Under the pieces are notes generated by a model, which was given only the letters and a program-made list of their open reading frames with translations, did no database searches and was not told where the DNA came from. Shown here one piece after another: positions 19,505-28,453 of a DNA stretch of 64,000 nucleotides. A program made the translations under genes and the position numbers. Each line of letters begins with the position of its first letter. Position 1 is the first letter of the stretch. This DNA comes from Halomonas fontilapidosi. Lineage in GTDB: Bacteria; Pseudomonadota; Gammaproteobacteria; Pseudomonadales; Halomonadaceae. Location: contig NZ_JACHXQ010000009.1 in the NCBI RefSeq assembly GCF_014192285.1, positions 62,001 to 126,000 on the forward strand. The letters are read 5' to 3'.

Positions 19505-19693
19505 ATGCCGAAATCCGGTCCCAAGCAAGCCCGAGTCGAGCCGATCCGCGAAGCCCAGGATCAGAACCTGCCGGTCATCGGGTGGCATGTCATCGACGAG
19601 ACGGATCCCGAGAACGAGATCGCGGTCTCGGAACATGACACCGAAGCAGAGGCCATTCGCGCTGCGGAAGCGTACGAACAGCGCGAGGAGTGA
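19505..19693 (+). CDS. Small acidic hypothetical protein (62 residues)
   Basis: A 62-residue protein MPKSGPKQARVEPIREAQ..., with IGWHVIDETDPENEIAVSEHDTEAEA and a short C-terminal helix. An AGGAGG ribosome site eight bases before ATG 19505 supports translation from here rather than from the longer frame at 19412. The centre looks like a compact beta-alpha domain with a conserved-looking tryptophan, reminiscent of small DUF2188-type proteins, but I cannot assign a family. It has a weak promoter of its own and precedes the SDR gene by 85 bases. No function proposed. Confidence 0.6.
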   Translation: MPKSGPKQARVEPIREAQDQNLPVIGWHVIDETDPENEIAVSEHDTEAEAIRAAEAYEQREE

Positions 19694-19778
19694 GATCTGC
19701 ACGATTCCCCTGGCCAGTGGTCGAGCGATACCCACAGGCCCGGCCAAACGGTAGTCGAACGATTGTGAGGAGAGGTCA

Positions 19779-20567
19779 ATGAGTGAAGCAACCGCTGGCA
19801 AACGTCTGGAAGGCAAGGTGGCCTTGGTGACGGGTGGGGTACATGGTATCGGCAGAGCCATCTCCCTGCGCCTGGCCGAGGCCGGCGCCAGCGTGGCGGT
19901 CACGGATATCGACGATGATGCGGGGCAAGCCCTGGTCGAGGAGATCGAGAATAGGCAGGGAACGGCACGTTACTGGCATCTCGATACCTCCAGCGAAGCG
20001 CAGGTCAAGAGCGTCTTCGAGGAGACGGTTCAGGCGTTCGGCAGTCTCGACGTGCTGGTCAACAATGCCGGTATCTCGGGCGTCAACAAGCCGACCCACG
20101 AAGTGACCGCCGAAGAGTGGAACGAACTCATGGCGGTCAACGTCAACGGCGTCTTCTACTGCACGAAGCATGCGGTTCCCTACATGCAGAAGGCAGGCCA
20201 GGGCAGCATCATCAACCTCTCGTCCATCTATGGCATCGTGGGGGCGGCCGATCTGCCGCCCTATCACGCCTCCAAGGGCGCCGTTCGGGTGATGAGCAAG
20301 AACGATGCGCTCTTCTATGCCAAGGACAAGATCCGGGTCAACTCCGTGCATCCCGGCTTCATCTGGACGCCGCTGGTGGAGGGGATCGCCAAGGAATCCG
20401 AGGATGGGGTCGAGGCATTCCGTCACCACCTCGATAGCCTGCATCCCATTGGCCATGTGGGCGAACCCGATGACATCGCCTTCGGGGTGGTCTATCTCGC
20501 CTCCGACGAGTCGAAGTTCGTGACCGGCAGCGAGCTGCTGATCGACGGTGGTTATACCGCCAAGTGA
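19779..20567 (+). CDS. SDR-family NAD(P)-dependent dehydrogenase
   Basis: A 262-residue classical short-chain dehydrogenase. It has the cofactor motif TGGVHGIG (residues 20-27), an acidic residue after beta-2 (VTDIDDD) favouring NAD, NNAG, the catalytic SSIYG...YHASK set, and the terminal SELLIDGGYTAK. Family members oxidise or reduce alcohols and ketones such as steroids, sugars or acyl intermediates; the substrate cannot be read from sequence. Ribosome site AGGAGAGG before ATG 19779. It stands alone and ends at a hairpin shared with the convergent selD-fusion gene. Confidence 0.88.
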   Translation: MSEATAGKRLEGKVALVTGGVHGIGRAISLRLAEAGASVAVTDIDDDAGQALVEEIENRQGTARYWHLDTSSEAQVKSVFEETVQAFGSLDVLVNNAGISGVNKPTHEVTAEEWNELMAVNVNGVFYCTKHAVPYMQKAGQGSIINLSSIYGIVGAADLPPYHASKGAVRVMSKNDALFYAKDKIRVNSVHPGFIWTPLVEGIAKESEDGVEAFRHHLDSLHPIGHVGEPDDIAFGVVYLASDESKFVTGSELLIDGGYTAK

Positions 20568-20632
20568 ACCCGGCCGAGGGCGGGGTGTTGCACCACACCG
20601 TTCCATCGGCTGGTTCACCGGATAACGACGCC

Positions 20633-20666
20633 GACAGACGGCGGGCCTTCGGGTCCGCCGTCTGTC
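20633..20666. terminator. Hairpin between convergent genes
   Basis: GACAGACGGCGG and CCGCCGTCTGTC form a perfect 12-base stem around GGCCTTCGGGT. It lies between the SDR gene (plus) and the selD-fusion gene (minus), so it may stop both. There is no clear U-tract on either side. A second inverted repeat (CTGAGGGGCTGAC / GTCAGCCCCTCAG, 20694-20733) spans the selD stop. Confidence 0.5.
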
Positions 20667-20721
20667 GTCTGATGACACTCGAACCGCCCGCGGCTGAGGG
20701 GCTGACGAGGTCTCTTCGTTG

Positions 20722-23040
20722 TCAGCCCCTCAGGTGGATGGGTTCCTGCGCTTCGCCGGACTCGAGGACGCGGCCGATGATCGCGGCCCGCGTATAGCCC
20801 AGGGCCTGCAGCGCCGCGAGGCACGCCTCGGCGTGCTCGGCGGGCACGCCGGCCAGCAGGCCCCCCGCGGTCTGCGGGTCGAACAGCATCGGGTAGCGGG
20901 GGTGTTCGACCCACGCGGCCGGGTCGCGGATGGCCCGCCGCAGGCGCACGTTGGCGGGCTGCAGGGAGCTCAGGATGCCGGCAGCCACGGTCTCCTCCGC
21001 GCCTTCCAGCAGCGGCAGGGCTGAAAGATCGAGCTCGGCATCTACGCCCGAGGGGCGGGTCATCTCGATCAGGTGCCCGAGCAGGCCGAAGCCGGTGAGG
21101 TCGGTGCAGGCGGTGGCGCCATGTTCGCGCAGGCAGCTCGCCGCCTGGCGGCTGGACTGGCACATGCTCTCGAGGGCGGCATCGATCCAGCGCCCGCGGG
21201 CGCCGAGCCGGGCATGGGCGGCGAACAGGGTGCCGGTGCCGAGGGGCTTGGTCAGGATCAGCGCCTGGCCGGGGCGCAGGTCGCCCTTGGTCATCAGGGC
21301 CATGCCGGCCCGACCGTCGTCCTCGGTACTCTCCCCCACGCTGCCGCTGTCGATCAGGCCATTGACGGCAAAGCCCAGGGCCAGCTCGCTGCCCTCGCCG
21401 GTGTGCCCGCCGACCAGGGCGCAGCCGGCCTCGTCGAGCACCTCCACGGCGCCGGCCATCATCTGGTAGACGGTGTCCTCCACCTTGGCCTCGAGTCCCT
21501 GGGGCACCGTGGCCACGGCGGTGGCGGTCTGCGCCTCGGCGCCCATGGCGAAGATGTCGCCCAGGGCGTGGTTGGCGGCGATCCTGCCGAACACATAGGG
21601 GTCGTCGATGAAGGCGCGGAAGAAGTCGATGGTATGCACCATGTCCTTGCCCGGCGGTACCCGCACCACGGCGGCGTCGTCCGGGGCATGCAGGCCGACC
21701 AGGACCTCCTCGCGCGCCACCGGCGCCAGCGTCGAGAGGGCCCGGGAGAGCACCGAGGCGCCCACCTTGGCCCCGCAGCCGCCGCAGCGCATGGCGACGG
21801 CCGAGATCGCCTGGTCGTGCTCCTCCTCGTCCAGTACCACCCGGCTGGGGGCTGTGGCCTTCATGGTGTCCTGCGTCATGGGCGGCAGGTCGTTGAAGCG
21901 GGCCATGAAGCGCCGGTCGATGCTGTCCTTCCAGCGCCATACCCAGTCGCCGGACAGGCACAGCGGGCCCCGGGAGGCCACGGCGTGGCGGTCGCCGGTG
22001 CTGATCAGGGCCAGCCATCGCGCCTGGGGGCGGTAGGGCGTGAGCGGTCGGCCGGTCACGGCGGCGCGCAGGTTGTCGGCCAGCGGTCGGCCCTGGCGCA
22101 CGGCGAAGACCCCGGCCTTCTCGCGCGGATGGTTGACCTGGCGGGCGATGTCGCCGGCGGCGAAGATGCGCGGGTCCGACGGCGAGCGCAGGGTGTCGTC
22201 GACCTGAATGAAGCCGTCGTCATCGAGCTCGAGTCGGGTGTCCCTGAGCCAGGCGGCGCCGCCGGCGTTGGTCACCCAGACGATCTCGTCGGCGCCGTAC
22301 CAGCTGCCGTCGGCGGCCTGCAGGCGGCCTGCCTCGACGTCGACGATCTCGGTGGCGGTATGCACCTCGACGCCGCGGCGAGCCAGGGTGTCGCGGAACT
22401 GCGCCCGCACCCGCGCATTGTGGGTCGGCAGGATACTCTCGCCGCGGGTGAAAAGCGCCAAGGCAAGCTCCGCCGGGTCGCGCCCGCGGGCGGCCAGTTC
22501 CCTGCCCAGCCGGTACTGCATGGCCAGCAGCAGCTCGACGCCGCCGGCGCCGCCGCCGACCACCGCGACGCGCGTCCGCCCCGAGTGCGCCTCGATGCGC
22601 CGAAGCAGCGTCTGCCAGCGGTCGTTGAACTGGTGGATTGGCTTGACCGGTACGGCATGCTCGGGGGCCCCACCGAGCGCATCCATGCGCGGGGTCGAGC
22701 CGATATTGATCGATAGCCAGTCATAGGGCACCGGGGGGCGCGAGCGGCAGAGCACCCTGCGCGCGTCGTGGTCGATGCCGATGGCCTCGTCGCGGAAGAA
22801 GCGTGCTCCGGCATACTCCGCCAGCCGGCGCAGGTCGATATGCACGTCGTCATAGGTGTAATGTCCGGCGACATAGCCCGGCAGCATGCCCGAGTAGGGG
22901 GTATGGGTGTCGCGACAGATCAGGGTGAGCCTGACACCCGGCTCCGGCCGCATGGCAAAGCGTTTCAGTACCCCGACGTGGGTGTGCCCACCTCCGACGA
23001 GGACGATATCGCGCAAGACCGGTTGCCGCGCTTGCTGCAT
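20722..23040 (-). CDS. selD: NADH-dehydrogenase-like flavoprotein fused to selenide,water dikinase
   Basis: A 772-residue fusion. Residues about 8-385 are an NDH-2-like FAD/NAD(P) oxidoreductase (DIVLVGGGHTHVGVLKRF, second Rossmann motif VAVVGGGAGGVELLL, then IFAAGDIAR). From about 415 it is a complete SelD, which makes selenophosphate from selenide and ATP: RCGGCGAKVG supplies the active cysteine (C422) and lysine (K425), followed by VHTIDFFRAFIDDPYVFGRIAANHALGD. Such bifunctional proteins are known in proteobacteria and cyanobacteria. The flavoprotein half may deliver reduced selenium. It lies 105 bases behind the molybdenum reductase A gene. ATG 23040 is preferred to an in-frame GTG at 23082. 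Confidence 0.92.
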   Translation of the reverse strand: MQQARQPVLRDIVLVGGGHTHVGVLKRFAMRPEPGVRLTLICRDTHTPYSGMLPGYVAGHYTYDDVHIDLRRLAEYAGARFFRDEAIGIDHDARRVLCRSRPPVPYDWLSINIGSTPRMDALGGAPEHAVPVKPIHQFNDRWQTLLRRIEAHSGRTRVAVVGGGAGGVELLLAMQYRLGRELAARGRDPAELALALFTRGESILPTHNARVRAQFRDTLARRGVEVHTATEIVDVEAGRLQAADGSWYGADEIVWVTNAGGAAWLRDTRLELDDDGFIQVDDTLRSPSDPRIFAAGDIARQVNHPREKAGVFAVRQGRPLADNLRAAVTGRPLTPYRPQARWLALISTGDRHAVASRGPLCLSGDWVWRWKDSIDRRFMARFNDLPPMTQDTMKATAPSRVVLDEEEHDQAISAVAMRCGGCGAKVGASVLSRALSTLAPVAREEVLVGLHAPDDAAVVRVPPGKDMVHTIDFFRAFIDDPYVFGRIAANHALGDIFAMGAEAQTATAVATVPQGLEAKVEDTVYQMMAGAVEVLDEAGCALVGGHTGEGSELALGFAVNGLIDSGSVGESTEDDGRAGMALMTKGDLRPGQALILTKPLGTGTLFAAHARLGARGRWIDAALESMCQSSRQAASCLREHGATACTDLTGFGLLGHLIEMTRPSGVDAELDLSALPLLEGAEETVAAGILSSLQPANVRLRRAIRDPAAWVEHPRYPMLFDPQTAGGLLAGVPAEHAEACLAALQALGYTRAAIIGRVLESGEAQEPIHLRG

Positions 23041-23145
23041 GGTTGGATTCGCTCCGGGTTGATGGGAGATCGGCGCCGGCACAGTCTAAAGCAAAAGCGC
23101 GTGGCGGTTTCCCGGCACGCGCTGTTGGTGCAGTCACGAGGCTGT

Positions 23146-26100
23146 TCAGGCGTCGATACGGGTGACCCGGATCGGCAGGCCTTGGCGCACGGCGGCGCCG
23201 CTGATGGGCTCGAGCCAGGTGCCGTCCACGCGGCGAGTCGGGTCCTTGAAGCCCAGGTCGTTGATATTGATGCCGGCGCGCAGCCACTCGAGGTCAGGCT
23301 GGGATTCGCCGTCGATCACGTGGGGGGTGGCTCCCAGGTCGCGGTGGCCGTAGCCGTGCTCGATGCCCAGGGCCCCCGGTATCACTCCCTCGCCGACCAG
23401 CGCCAGGGCCGCCACGCTGCCGCCAGGGCTCTCGATGCGGATGGTATCGCCGTGGCGGATGCCGAAGCGCTCGGCGTCCTGGCGGTGCATCATCACCGGG
23501 TTGTAGGGCTTGATCATGCGCAGCCGCTCGAGGCCGATAGCGTAGGAGTTCATCAGGTTGGACTTGAACGAGAACGCCAGCAGCGGCCACGCCTCCTCGG
23601 TGAACACCTCGCGCATGGCACGGCCGTCGGCCAGTGGTGGCAGGGCATGGCGCGGCACGCCGCGGTTGGGCTCGCCGGTCTGGGTGTTGATGCTGGTGCC
23701 CACCTGCTCGTTGTAGACGCACAGGGTGCGCTTCCAGGCGCTGGTGAGGTTCTCGCCCTTGAAGTGGTCCGAGAAGTCCTCGAAGCGCCCACCGCGGGCG
23801 TAGAGGTAGGCCACCGGGCCGTGCTCCTCGGGCTTGAGGGTGCGCTCGAGCCTGGGCAGCAGGGGCGCGATCCCCCCATGGGCGATGTCGCTCTCGTCGG
23901 CGTCGGGCAGCGGCTCGCCCTGCATGGCCACGTTGGCGGCGGCGCGCAGGAAGAAGTCCTCGGCACGGTCGAGCGGGTGCAAGTTGCCGTCGGCGTCGGG
24001 GATCGCCCCCTCGCCGAAGCCGGGCAGCCCCAGGCGCTTGGCGGTGGCGATGAAGAAGCTCTCCATGGAGACCGGCTCGCCTGCCGCGGTCTTCTGCTGG
24101 CGCGGCTCCACCACCGGCCAGCAGGCGGTGGTCATCCGGCCCAGGGTGCCGCGCCAGGCGCCGGTGAAGCCCCATACCTCGTACATCACCGAGTCCGGCA
24201 CGAGGTAGTCGGCGTAGCGGTTGGTCTCGTTGAGGAAGCCGTCGACGGCGACGTAGAGCCCCAGGCGCTTGGGGTCCTTGAGCTTGTCGGCGATCAGCGC
24301 CTCCAGGCCCGCCTGGCCGTAGATAGGGTTGGCCATGCAGCCGATGACTGCCTTGATCGGGTAGGGGTAGCCATCCAGCGCCGAGGGCAGGTGCTCGGTC
24401 AGCGTCGGCGGTGCCAGCGAGCGCCAGGGCGCGCGGGCGGGGTAGGGGTTATCCCCGGCGGCCACCTTGCGCTGGTACTCGGAAGACTTCTCGTAGGGGA
24501 AGCGCGAGCGGGAGAGGAAGATCCCCTGGGGGCCGAGCTTGCCGGGGAAGTTGGCCAGATCATAGCGGGGGCCTTCGCCCACGCCGTTGAACTGGCCACC
24601 GCCTGGAGCGCTGCCGCCCTTGCGGTTGTGGTTGCCGGCCAGCACGTTGAGCATCTGCACCGCAAAGGCGGCGTAGAAGCCGTTGCCGGACATCATGCCG
24701 CCGTGGCAGTTGGTCACCGCGCGCCGACCGTGGCGAGCGTAGCGCTCCGCCAGGTCGACGATGGTGGCTTCGGGGATGCCGCAGTGCGCGGCATACTCGG
24801 CCAGGGAGTGCTCGTTGGCGGATTCGCGCAGCAGGGTCATGCTGCTCTTGACCCGCACGCTCTCGCCAGGTCCTTCCGACGCACCGGCGAGTTCCACCTC
24901 GCGGTCAACGAAGAGCTCGGCGGCCAGGGCGTCGGTGCTCTTCACCAGCTCGCCGTCGGCTACCACCATGGGCACGTCGGCGTCGCTTCCGGCCTCGGCC
25001 AGGCCCAGGTCGCTGGCGCTCAGGAAGCGACCGCGGCGCGGGTGGCCCTCGGACGCGATCACCAGGTGGGTGGCATTGGTGTGGGTCGCCTCAGCCGCGG
25101 CGTCCGCGGCGGGCTGGCCGGGCAGTTCGAGGAACGCCTTGGCATAGCCCTCGTGGTCGAGCAGCCACTGGATCACGGCCATGGCGAAGGCGCTGTCGCT
25201 GCCCGGGCGGATCGGCACCCAGCGGTTGTGGTCGTCGGCGTGGGAGGCCGAGGCGTTGAGTGCCGGGTCGACCACCACGTACTCCAGGGTGCCGGCGGCG
25301 CGGGCCTGGGCGATCAGCCGGCCCTGGCGCTTGAAGGGGTTGCCGGCCTGGCTGGGCGCGCAGCCGATGTACATGATGAAGCGCGCGTTCTGGATGTCCG
25401 GTTTGACGTGGGCGAACTTCTGCATGTCGTTCATCACGGCGCCGGAGCCCATGCGGAAGGCGAGGCCGCAGTAGGAGCCGTGGTGGCCGTAGTTGCGGGT
25501 GCCGAAGGCGTTGAAGGCGAAGCGCTTGAGGATCGCGGAGCGGCCGTAGTCGGTGGCCTCCATCACCATCAGCTGGTTGGCCCTGGGGCCGTACTCGGGG
25601 TTCGCCGGGTCGATCGGGGTGTCGACATCGTGGATGGCGCGCAGGCCGTCGACGTGGCCCTCGCCGAAGAGGTCGCCGCCCTCGCAGATCTCCTCGATCA
25701 CCTGCTCGAAGGGCACCTTCTGCCACTCCCGGCTGCCGCGCTCGCCGACCCGCTTGAGGCAGTGGGTGACGCGGAAGGGGCTGTCGATCTGCGCCATCAT
25801 GGCGTTGCCCCGGGCGCAGGCGGTGGAGCGGTTCTGCTGGCCCTGGTCACCGAAGGCGCTGACGCTGCGCAGCGCCTTGGCCACCGGGGTGCGCATCGGC
25901 AGGTGCTCGTCGGCGGAGAGCGGATGGTAGGGGTTGCCGGCCACGCGCAGCACCTGGTCGCTGGCGTTGTCGACGCGCACCCGCACGCCGCACTTGGTGG
26001 TGCAGCCGTAGCAGACGGTGAAGGCCACGCGCTGGTCCGGATTGAGGGTCAGCTCGCCGCTCTCGGGATCGACGCGGTACTCCGGCGCCAGGGAGTTGCC

Positions 26101-26259
26101 GTGGATGCGGTGCTCCGGTGTCTCGCCGGCGCTGCCGGTGACTCCCTTGGCCATCTTGACCAGCGGGTCGGAGTAGCCGGCGGCGAAGGTGGCGGCACCG
26201 CCGGCGGCGGCGGCGCCCTTGAGGAAGCGGCGACGTGAGGTGTCGAGTGACTTAGCCAT
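23146..26259 (-). CDS. Molybdopterin oxidoreductase, TtrA/SrdA-like catalytic subunit
   Basis: A 1,037-residue periplasmic molybdenum enzyme of the DMSO-reductase family. It has a Tat signal (SRRRFLKG, residues 8-15), a [4Fe-4S] site (C83, C86, C90 and C148) and the likely Mo ligand C264 in GHHGSYCGLAFRMG. Its closest pattern is tetrathionate reductase A and the Bacillus selenate reductase SrdA, and the B-C-A gene order fits both. The electron acceptor therefore could be tetrathionate, selenate or another oxyanion. The adjacent selD fusion leans toward selenium, but only as context. It overlaps the NrfD-type gene by 8 bases, with AAGGAG before ATG 26259. Confidence 0.87.
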   Translation of the reverse strand: MAKSLDTSRRRFLKGAAAAGGAATFAAGYSDPLVKMAKGVTGSAGETPEHRIHGNSLAPEYRVDPESGELTLNPDQRVAFTVCYGCTTKCGVRVRVDNASDQVLRVAGNPYHPLSADEHLPMRTPVAKALRSVSAFGDQGQQNRSTACARGNAMMAQIDSPFRVTHCLKRVGERGSREWQKVPFEQVIEEICEGGDLFGEGHVDGLRAIHDVDTPIDPANPEYGPRANQLMVMEATDYGRSAILKRFAFNAFGTRNYGHHGSYCGLAFRMGSGAVMNDMQKFAHVKPDIQNARFIMYIGCAPSQAGNPFKRQGRLIAQARAAGTLEYVVVDPALNASASHADDHNRWVPIRPGSDSAFAMAVIQWLLDHEGYAKAFLELPGQPAADAAAEATHTNATHLVIASEGHPRRGRFLSASDLGLAEAGSDADVPMVVADGELVKSTDALAAELFVDREVELAGASEGPGESVRVKSSMTLLRESANEHSLAEYAAHCGIPEATIVDLAERYARHGRRAVTNCHGGMMSGNGFYAAFAVQMLNVLAGNHNRKGGSAPGGGQFNGVGEGPRYDLANFPGKLGPQGIFLSRSRFPYEKSSEYQRKVAAGDNPYPARAPWRSLAPPTLTEHLPSALDGYPYPIKAVIGCMANPIYGQAGLEALIADKLKDPKRLGLYVAVDGFLNETNRYADYLVPDSVMYEVWGFTGAWRGTLGRMTTACWPVVEPRQQKTAAGEPVSMESFFIATAKRLGLPGFGEGAIPDADGNLHPLDRAEDFFLRAAANVAMQGEPLPDADESDIAHGGIAPLLPRLERTLKPEEHGPVAYLYARGGRFEDFSDHFKGENLTSAWKRTLCVYNEQVGTSINTQTGEPNRGVPRHALPPLADGRAMREVFTEEAWPLLAFSFKSNLMNSYAIGLERLRMIKPYNPVMMHRQDAERFGIRHGDTIRIESPGGSVAALALVGEGVIPGALGIEHGYGHRDLGATPHVIDGESQPDLEWLRAGININDLGFKDPTRRVDGTWLEPISGAAVRQGLPIRVTRIDA

Positions 26260-27433
26260 GATGGAGGGCTCCTTCGACGTCAGGGTGTTCGGGTGCGGCG
26301 GGTGAGGCGTCGGCGGCGCTGCCGCCCTGGGAGGCCTGGCGCCACGGCACGAAGAGGTCGACCAGCAGGATGGCGGCGAGCCACAGGCCGAAGGTGCCGA
26401 CGATGCCGAGGATGCCGGACGAGCCGGCGGGGATGCCGTAGTGGTGGAAGCCGGCGCTATGGCGGGCCACGGTCTGCACGTCCATCAGCACCACCCAGCG
26501 GAACATCCAGCCCACGTGCAGGGCCACCAGGCCGAGCACCCAGGCCCAGGCGTGGAGGGCCGGGCGGCGTGACACCGGGCGGGTGAGCAGGAAAAGCACC
26601 GCGCCGAACAGCCCCAGGCCGGTGAGGCCGCCCCACAGGGCGGTGCTGCGCCACTCGGCGCTGTTGCGTACGGATTCCATGGCGGCGGCCACCGAGCCGA
26701 CGTGGGCGTTGATGCCGTCGAGGAACCAGCTGCCGGCGACGAGCCCGGCGACCAGGCAGGCCCCCAGCATCACCTTGAGCATCTGCCGAGTGACGGTCAT
26801 GTCGCGCAGGCCGCTGACCCGATTCAACACCATGACCAGGCCGGTCGCGGCGATGAAGCCGGTGGCCACGAACATCGGTGGCAGCCAAACGGTGTGCCAC
26901 AACGGGCGGGCCTTGACGATGGCCACCTCGGCGCCGGTGTAGAGCATGATGCCGGTGGAGAGGGCCAGTGTCCCCAGGCCCACCAGCACCACCAGGGCGC
27001 GCGGGGTGGGGGTGTCGCCCAGCGATAGCCAGCGTGCCACGAAACCACTGAGCCCGGTGGCCTGGCGATGGGCCTGCAGCGCCGGGCGCCAGGCCAGCCA
27101 CGAAAGCACGATCACGCCGACCACGTAGAGGGGCAGCACCAGGCTGCCGACGGACATCCAGGAGTGGCTGTTGGCGTAGGCGTAGAAGTGCCAGAAGCGC
27201 AGCGGCTGGTGCAGGTCGGCGAGCAGCGCCACCGGCGCCACCAGGGTGGTGGTCAGGCAGGCGAGCAGTGCCAGGCGCGCGGTGGGCAGCCAGCGCTGCC
27301 GGCCGAACACCAGCGCCGGGGCGGCCAGCCACAGGGTGGCGTAGGAGAGCGCGATCATGAAGAAGTACTGCACCGCCCAGGGGTACCAGGCGATGTCGTA
27401 GCGCGGGGCGAGCAGCTCAATGGCGGAATTCAT
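26252..27433 (-). CDS. NrfD/TtrC-like membrane quinol-oxidising subunit
   Basis: A 393-residue protein with about nine membrane helices, of the NrfD/PsrC family. It begins APRYDIAWYPWAVQYFFMIAL, and conserved polar stretches include FWHFYAYANSHSWMSVGS. Such subunits take electrons from the quinol pool and pass them to the Fe-S subunit. It sits between the B- and A-subunit genes, overlapping both, so the three are one complex. The ribosome site AAGGAG lies within the end of the upstream gene. Confidence 0.88.
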   Translation of the reverse strand: MNSAIELLAPRYDIAWYPWAVQYFFMIALSYATLWLAAPALVFGRQRWLPTARLALLACLTTTLVAPVALLADLHQPLRFWHFYAYANSHSWMSVGSLVLPLYVVGVIVLSWLAWRPALQAHRQATGLSGFVARWLSLGDTPTPRALVVLVGLGTLALSTGIMLYTGAEVAIVKARPLWHTVWLPPMFVATGFIAATGLVMVLNRVSGLRDMTVTRQMLKVMLGACLVAGLVAGSWFLDGINAHVGSVAAAMESVRNSAEWRSTALWGGLTGLGLFGAVLFLLTRPVSRRPALHAWAWVLGLVALHVGWMFRWVVLMDVQTVARHSAGFHHYGIPAGSSGILGIVGTFGLWLAAILLVDLFVPWRQASQGGSAADASPAAPEHPDVEGALHHG

Positions 27434-28193
27434 AGCCCATCTCCTTGCCGTGGGGGTCGAGGACGTCCAGGGCCACCGGTTCGGCGTCGGGGCGAGTGAC
27501 GAAGCGCTCGTCCATGCCGAGGTAGAAGACCTGGGGCAGGGTGTTCTTCTCGGGCTGCAGCACCATCAGATCACTGCGGTGCTCGGCGATCATGCGGCTG
27601 ATCTGGCTCTCCGGGTCGCGCATGTCGCCGATGATCCGTGCACCGCCCACGCAGCTCTCCACGCAGGCCGGCAGTAAGCCCGCCTCCAGGCGGTGGGCGC
27701 AGAAGGTGCACTTGTCGGCGGTCTGGGTACGCTCGTTGATGAAGCGGGCGTCGTAGGGGCAGGCGTTGACGCAGTAGGCGCAGCCCACGCAGCGGTCGCT
27801 GTCGACCACGACGATGCCGTCCCGGCGCTGGAAGGTGGCCTCCACCGGGCAGACCGGCACGCAGGGCGGGTTCTCGCAGTGGTTGCACAGGCGGGGCAGC
27901 ATGAAAGTGGCGACCTCGCCCGTCTCCTGGTGCGCCACCTCGTACTGGGAGACAGTGGTGCGGAAGCTGCCCAGGGGGGCGGCGTTCTCGATATGGCACG
28001 ACACGGTGCAGGCCTGGCAACCGATGCACTGGCGCAGGTCGATGAGCATGCCGTAGCGCTTGCTGGGGTCGCCCTCACGGCGGGGTGGCTGCTGGTTGAT
28101 GCCGGCGCTGGCGATGCTCGAGAGCGGCACCATCGCGGCGCCCGCGCTGAGACGGGCCAGCTGGCCGAGCAGGGTGCGGCGAATGGGGTCCAT
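27417..28193 (-). CDS. Four-cluster ferredoxin-like electron-transfer subunit (TtrB-like)
   Basis: A 258-residue protein with an N-terminal export signal that looks Tat-like (IRRTLLGQLARLSAGAAMV). Four cysteine groups follow (CIGCQACTVSC, CNHCENPPCVPVC, CVGCAYCVNAC, CTFCAHRLE...CVESC), enough for four [4Fe-4S] clusters. It carries electrons from the membrane subunit to the molybdenum subunit. It is the first gene of the operon, with GGAGG before ATG 28193 and an FNR-type site about 90 bases upstream. Confidence 0.9.
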   Translation of the reverse strand: MDPIRRTLLGQLARLSAGAAMVPLSSIASAGINQQPPRREGDPSKRYGMLIDLRQCIGCQACTVSCHIENAAPLGSFRTTVSQYEVAHQETGEVATFMLPRLCNHCENPPCVPVCPVEATFQRRDGIVVVDSDRCVGCAYCVNACPYDARFINERTQTADKCTFCAHRLEAGLLPACVESCVGGARIIGDMRDPESQISRMIAEHRSDLMVLQPEKNTLPQVFYLGMDERFVTRPDAEPVALDVLDPHGKEMGYEFRH

Positions 28194-28281
28194 GGCGCCT
28201 CCGGTGGCCTGGGTGGGGCGGGGATTCCGCCGTCGGGTCAGGGTGATACCGGAAGGCTACCTGCGACCAAGGTCTAGGCGC

Positions 28282-28295
28282 TTGACGCCGATCAA
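28282..28295 (-). promoter_or_regulatory. FNR/ANR-type box of the molybdenum reductase operon
   Basis: TTGACGCCGATCAA matches TTGAT-N4-ATCAA in 9 of 10 defined positions and is nearly palindromic. It lies 89-102 bases before the first gene of the reductase operon, the right range for oxygen-responsive activation. This suggests induction when oxygen is low. Confidence 0.6.
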
Positions 28296-28378
28296 GATAT
28301 CGTTAGCAAGCTCTTAATCCTGGCATAATGTTCCTTCAAGTCATTGAGGGAAAGGGACTTTCTGCCGTCCTGGCAGGC

Positions 28379-28410
28379 AAGAAAAAACGCCCTGCCGGGA
28401 GGGCAGGGCG
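28379..28410 (-). terminator. Rho-independent terminator of the HTH gene
   Basis: Read on the minus strand: CGCCCTGCC, a short loop CTCCC, GGCAGGGCG, then TTTTTTCTT. A nine-base GC-rich stem followed by a U-tract, 44 bases beyond the stop of the HTH gene. Confidence 0.85.
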
Positions 28411-28453
28411 TTCGCTGTTCGTTGTCGTGCATTCCTCTCGCGGGAGGTCACGA

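Noticed and set aside
22768..26238. Very long open frame (1,156 codons) on the plus strand across the molybdenum reductase
   Set aside because: It is antisense to the well-supported TtrA/SrdA-like gene, has a composition of His/Gly/Val/Asp typical of GC-rich antisense frames, and has no recognisable domain or ribosome site.
23146..26259. Possibility that the reductase is a selenoprotein, given the selD fusion next door
   Set aside because: The frame has no internal TGA, and the metal-ligand position is an ordinary cysteine codon (C264 in SYCGLAF).
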